A DNA stretch of 6,172 bases from assembly GCA_021443065.1 (NCBI GenBank), contig JABUUR010000186.1, forward strand, positions 1 to 6,172, read 5' to 3'. Positions 4,250-6,172 of the stretch are shown in pieces; within the stretch, counting starts at the first letter, position 1, and every line of letters starts with the position of its first letter. The translations under genes and the position numbers were made by a program. The stretch comes from Fibrobacter sp. Its GTDB lineage: Bacteria > Fibrobacterota > Fibrobacteria > Fibrobacterales > Fibrobacteraceae. The notes under the pieces were generated by a model. It ran no database searches. It had not been told where the DNA came from and was given only the letters and a program-made list of their open reading frames with translations.

Positions 4250-6124
4250 ATGCCTATACTTTCTGCCCAAAACATCCTGTTGCGTCTTGGGGGCTCCGCC
4301 CCTCTTTTGGATAATGTCACTTTTGACGTGGAACCTGGGGACCGCATTTGTCTGGTGGGCCGCAATGGCGAAGGCAAGTCCACGCTGTTGAAGGTATTGA
4401 CGGGGGAGATGGAGTACAATTCCGGCGATGTGGTTAAGAAGGCTGGCCTTCGCGTAAGCCGCATGATCCAGGAAATCCCGGCCCACATCGAAGGAACTGT
4501 CCGCGACATCGTGATGGGCAAGGTGGATGCCGGCAGTTCAACGGGCTGGGACAAGGGACTGGCCGGAGACGAAGTCCACAACGCCCATGCTGAGGCCATT
4601 CTCGGAAAGACGGGCATCGATGCCGAGGCCATGTACGACAGCCTTAGCGGTGGCCAGAAACGCCGCGTGCTTTTTGCCCGGGCGGTTGCAGAAGACCCCG
4701 ATTTGCTTTTGCTGGACGAGCCTACCAACCATCTGGATATTCCCGCCATACAATGGCTGGAGGGCATTGTCACCCGCCTGAACTGTGCCGTGATGTTCGT
4801 CAGTCATGACCGCTCCTTCGTGCGTCGCGTGGCCACCCGCATTTTTGAACTGGACCGTGGCCGCGTCCGCAGTTGGGATTTCCCTTACGACAAGTTCGTG
4901 CAGTTTCGCGACCAGGCCCTAGCCGAAGAAGAAAAGGCGAACGCCTTGTTCGACAAGCGCTTGGCCGAAGAAGAAGTCTGGATCCGCAAGGGAATCCAGG
5001 CCCGCCGCACCCGAAACGAAGGCCGTGTTCGCGCCCTCATCCGGATGCGTGAGGAACGGGCCGAACGCCGCACCCGCGTAGGCTCCGTGAACATGCAGAT
5101 TACGGAGGCGGAGCGCTCCGGCCGCATGGTGGCCCGCTTGTCCGCAGTGACTTACGCCTATGACGGCGCACCCCTCATCAGGAATTTCAGCGCCGAGGTC
5201 AGCCGCGGCGACCGCATAGGCATTGTGGGCCCAAACGGTTCCGGCAAGACAACCCTTCTGCGGCTGATTCTTGGAGAACTCGCCCCCGACGAAGGTGATG
5301 TTCGCCTGGGGACCAATCTTGAAATTGCCTACTTCGACCAGATGCGCACCCGCTTGCGCGAAGACAAGTCCCTCGTCGAGAATATTGGCGACGGCCAGGC
5401 CTACATTACCTTGAACGGCGTAAAACGCCATGTTTTAAGTTATCTGCAAGACTTCCTCTTTAGCGCGGACAGGGCCCGGGGCCCCATCAGTGCGCTCTCC
5501 GGCGGTGAACGCAACCGTCTGCTTTTGGCCTGCCTCTTTAGCCACCCCAGCAACGTGCTGGTGCTGGACGAGCCTACCAACGACCTGGACATGGAAACCC
5601 TGGACCTTTTGGCGGAACTTCTGGCAGAGTACAAGGGCACCGTCCTTACCGTGAGCCATGACCGCGCGTTCCTGGATTCGGTGGCCACGAGCATCTTTGC
5701 CATCGAGGAAAACGGGAATGTCTTTGAGGCCGTGGGCGGATACAGCGACTACGAGGCCAACAAGAAAATCCGCGACAAGGAAACCATAGGACTTGCGCGA
5801 GTTGCAGCCGAAAAAAATGCGGCACGGGAAACTGCGAAACTTGCACCGGGTTCTGCTGCAGACGAGGATTTGAACTGCGCGCCAACCGCCCCAGGTGCAA
5901 AAAAGAAAAAGCGCAGTTACAACGAGGAGCGTGAGTACGCCGCCCTTCCCGAAAAAATCGAGAGGTTGGAAAACGAAATTGCAGAACGTCAGACCGAACT
6001 GGGCAAGCCCGAGGTGTTCACCAACGCCCAGCGCATCGTGGAGTTGCAGCAGGAAATCTCCACCCGTGAATCCGAGCTGGAAAAGGCATACGAACGCTAC
6101 GAGATTTTGGACAGCCTGGGGTGA
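4250..6124 (+). CDS. uup: ABC-F family ATPase Uup
   Basis: A soluble 624-residue protein with two ABC ATPase domains and no membrane segment, so not a transporter. ABC-F proteins act at the ribosome; E. coli Uup also affects precise transposon excision and binds branched DNA through its C-terminus. NBD1: Walker A GRNGEGKST (37-45), signature LSGGQ (132-136), Walker B LLLLDEPTNHLD (152-163), switch SHDR (185-188). The interdomain linker (about 222-290) holds the Uup-typical ARRTRNEGRVRAL (251-263). NBD2: GPNGSGKTT (327-335), YLQDFLF (398-404), LSGGERNRLLLA (416-427), LVLDEPTNDLD (437-447), SHDR (469-472). Both catalytic glutamates (E157, E441) are present. After a Lys-rich linker (551-554), residues 560-624 form the C-terminal coiled coil found in Uup. 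Length matches E. coli Uup (about 635). The ATG at 4250 begins MPILSAQNI, a normal family start. Intact and apparently monocistronic. Confidence 0.95.
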   Translation: MPILSAQNILLRLGGSAPLLDNVTFDVEPGDRICLVGRNGEGKSTLLKVLTGEMEYNSGDVVKKAGLRVSRMIQEIPAHIEGTVRDIVMGKVDAGSSTGWDKGLAGDEVHNAHAEAILGKTGIDAEAMYDSLSGGQKRRVLFARAVAEDPDLLLLDEPTNHLDIPAIQWLEGIVTRLNCAVMFVSHDRSFVRRVATRIFELDRGRVRSWDFPYDKFVQFRDQALAEEEKANALFDKRLAEEEVWIRKGIQARRTRNEGRVRALIRMREERAERRTRVGSVNMQITEAERSGRMVARLSAVTYAYDGAPLIRNFSAEVSRGDRIGIVGPNGSGKTTLLRLILGELAPDEGDVRLGTNLEIAYFDQMRTRLREDKSLVENIGDGQAYITLNGVKRHVLSYLQDFLFSADRARGPISALSGGERNRLLLACLFSHPSNVLVLDEPTNDLDMETLDLLAELLAEYKGTVLTVSHDRAFLDSVATSIFAIEENGNVFEAVGGYSDYEANKKIRDKETIGLARVAAEKNAARETAKLAPGSAADEDLNCAPTAPGAKKKKRSYNEEREYAALPEKIERLENEIAERQTELGKPEVFTNAQRIVELQQEISTRESELEKAYERYEILDSLG

Positions 6125-6172
6125 GCGGAAAATCCCGCGGTCACAACCTAATGTCCCTGGCTTGACCCTGCC

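Noticed and set aside
6125..6138. Hairpin GCGG-AAAATC-CCGC right after the uup stop
   Set aside because: Only four base pairs and no T-run, so it is not supportable as a terminator. The true uup terminator may lie beyond the window.
6141..6172. Possible C-terminus of a convergent minus-strand gene (GQARDIRL then TGA)
   Set aside because: Only nine full codons are visible; open frames this short occur by chance and no family can be recognised.

Overview
The window looks like chromosomal DNA from Fibrobacter or a close relative. The strongest clue is the minus-strand lipoprotein at 1641-2498, whose C-terminal domain has the FISUMP signature ('Fibrobacter succinogenes major paralogous domain': WMTENLNY, CPEGWRLPTKAE, terminal AYNVRCV). 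Other clues agree: an outer-membrane beta-barrel protein shows a Gram-negative envelope, and several starts have no Shine-Dalgarno (SD) sequence but a TAnnTTTG-like box just upstream, as in the related Bacteroidetes. The genes are ordinary chromosomal genes; no transposon, phage, CRISPR, tRNA or rRNA was seen.

Layout. 1-293 (minus): the N-terminus of UvrC, cut by the window edge. 294-393: an AT-rich divergent spacer. 394-1525 (plus): a two-gene cell-division operon, a long ZapB-like coiled-coil protein followed by ZapA. A hairpin at 1565-1587 with T-runs on both sides ends this operon and also the convergent FISUMP lipoprotein gene (1641-2498, minus). A 68-base divergent spacer leads to nuoA (2567-2959, plus), which stands alone and is closed by a UUCG-loop terminator. 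Next come a POTRA-less Omp85/BamA-like barrel (3064-4188, minus), a 61-base divergent spacer, and the ABC-F ATPase Uup (4250-6124, plus). The last 48 bases (6125-6172) hold nothing I can call.

How the genes relate. Only the ZapB-like/ZapA pair is clearly one functional unit: both should act at the FtsZ ring. The other genes are single transcription units for DNA repair (UvrC), respiration (NuoA), cell surface (FISUMP lipoprotein, Omp85-like barrel) and ribosome/DNA-intermediate maintenance (Uup).

Two signals go beyond routine annotation. First, the ZapB-like gene ends on an in-frame heptamer T TTT TTT, with a perfect GGAGG 12 bases upstream. A -1 shift there replaces the last residue and stop with 16 codons whose TAA overlaps the zapA ATG. 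This is the layout of a programmed -1 frameshift site or a homopolymer slippage site. Second, four SD-less genes have a TAnnTTTN box ending 4-8 bases before the ATG, suggesting leaderless or nearly leaderless mRNAs from Bacteroidetes-like promoters.
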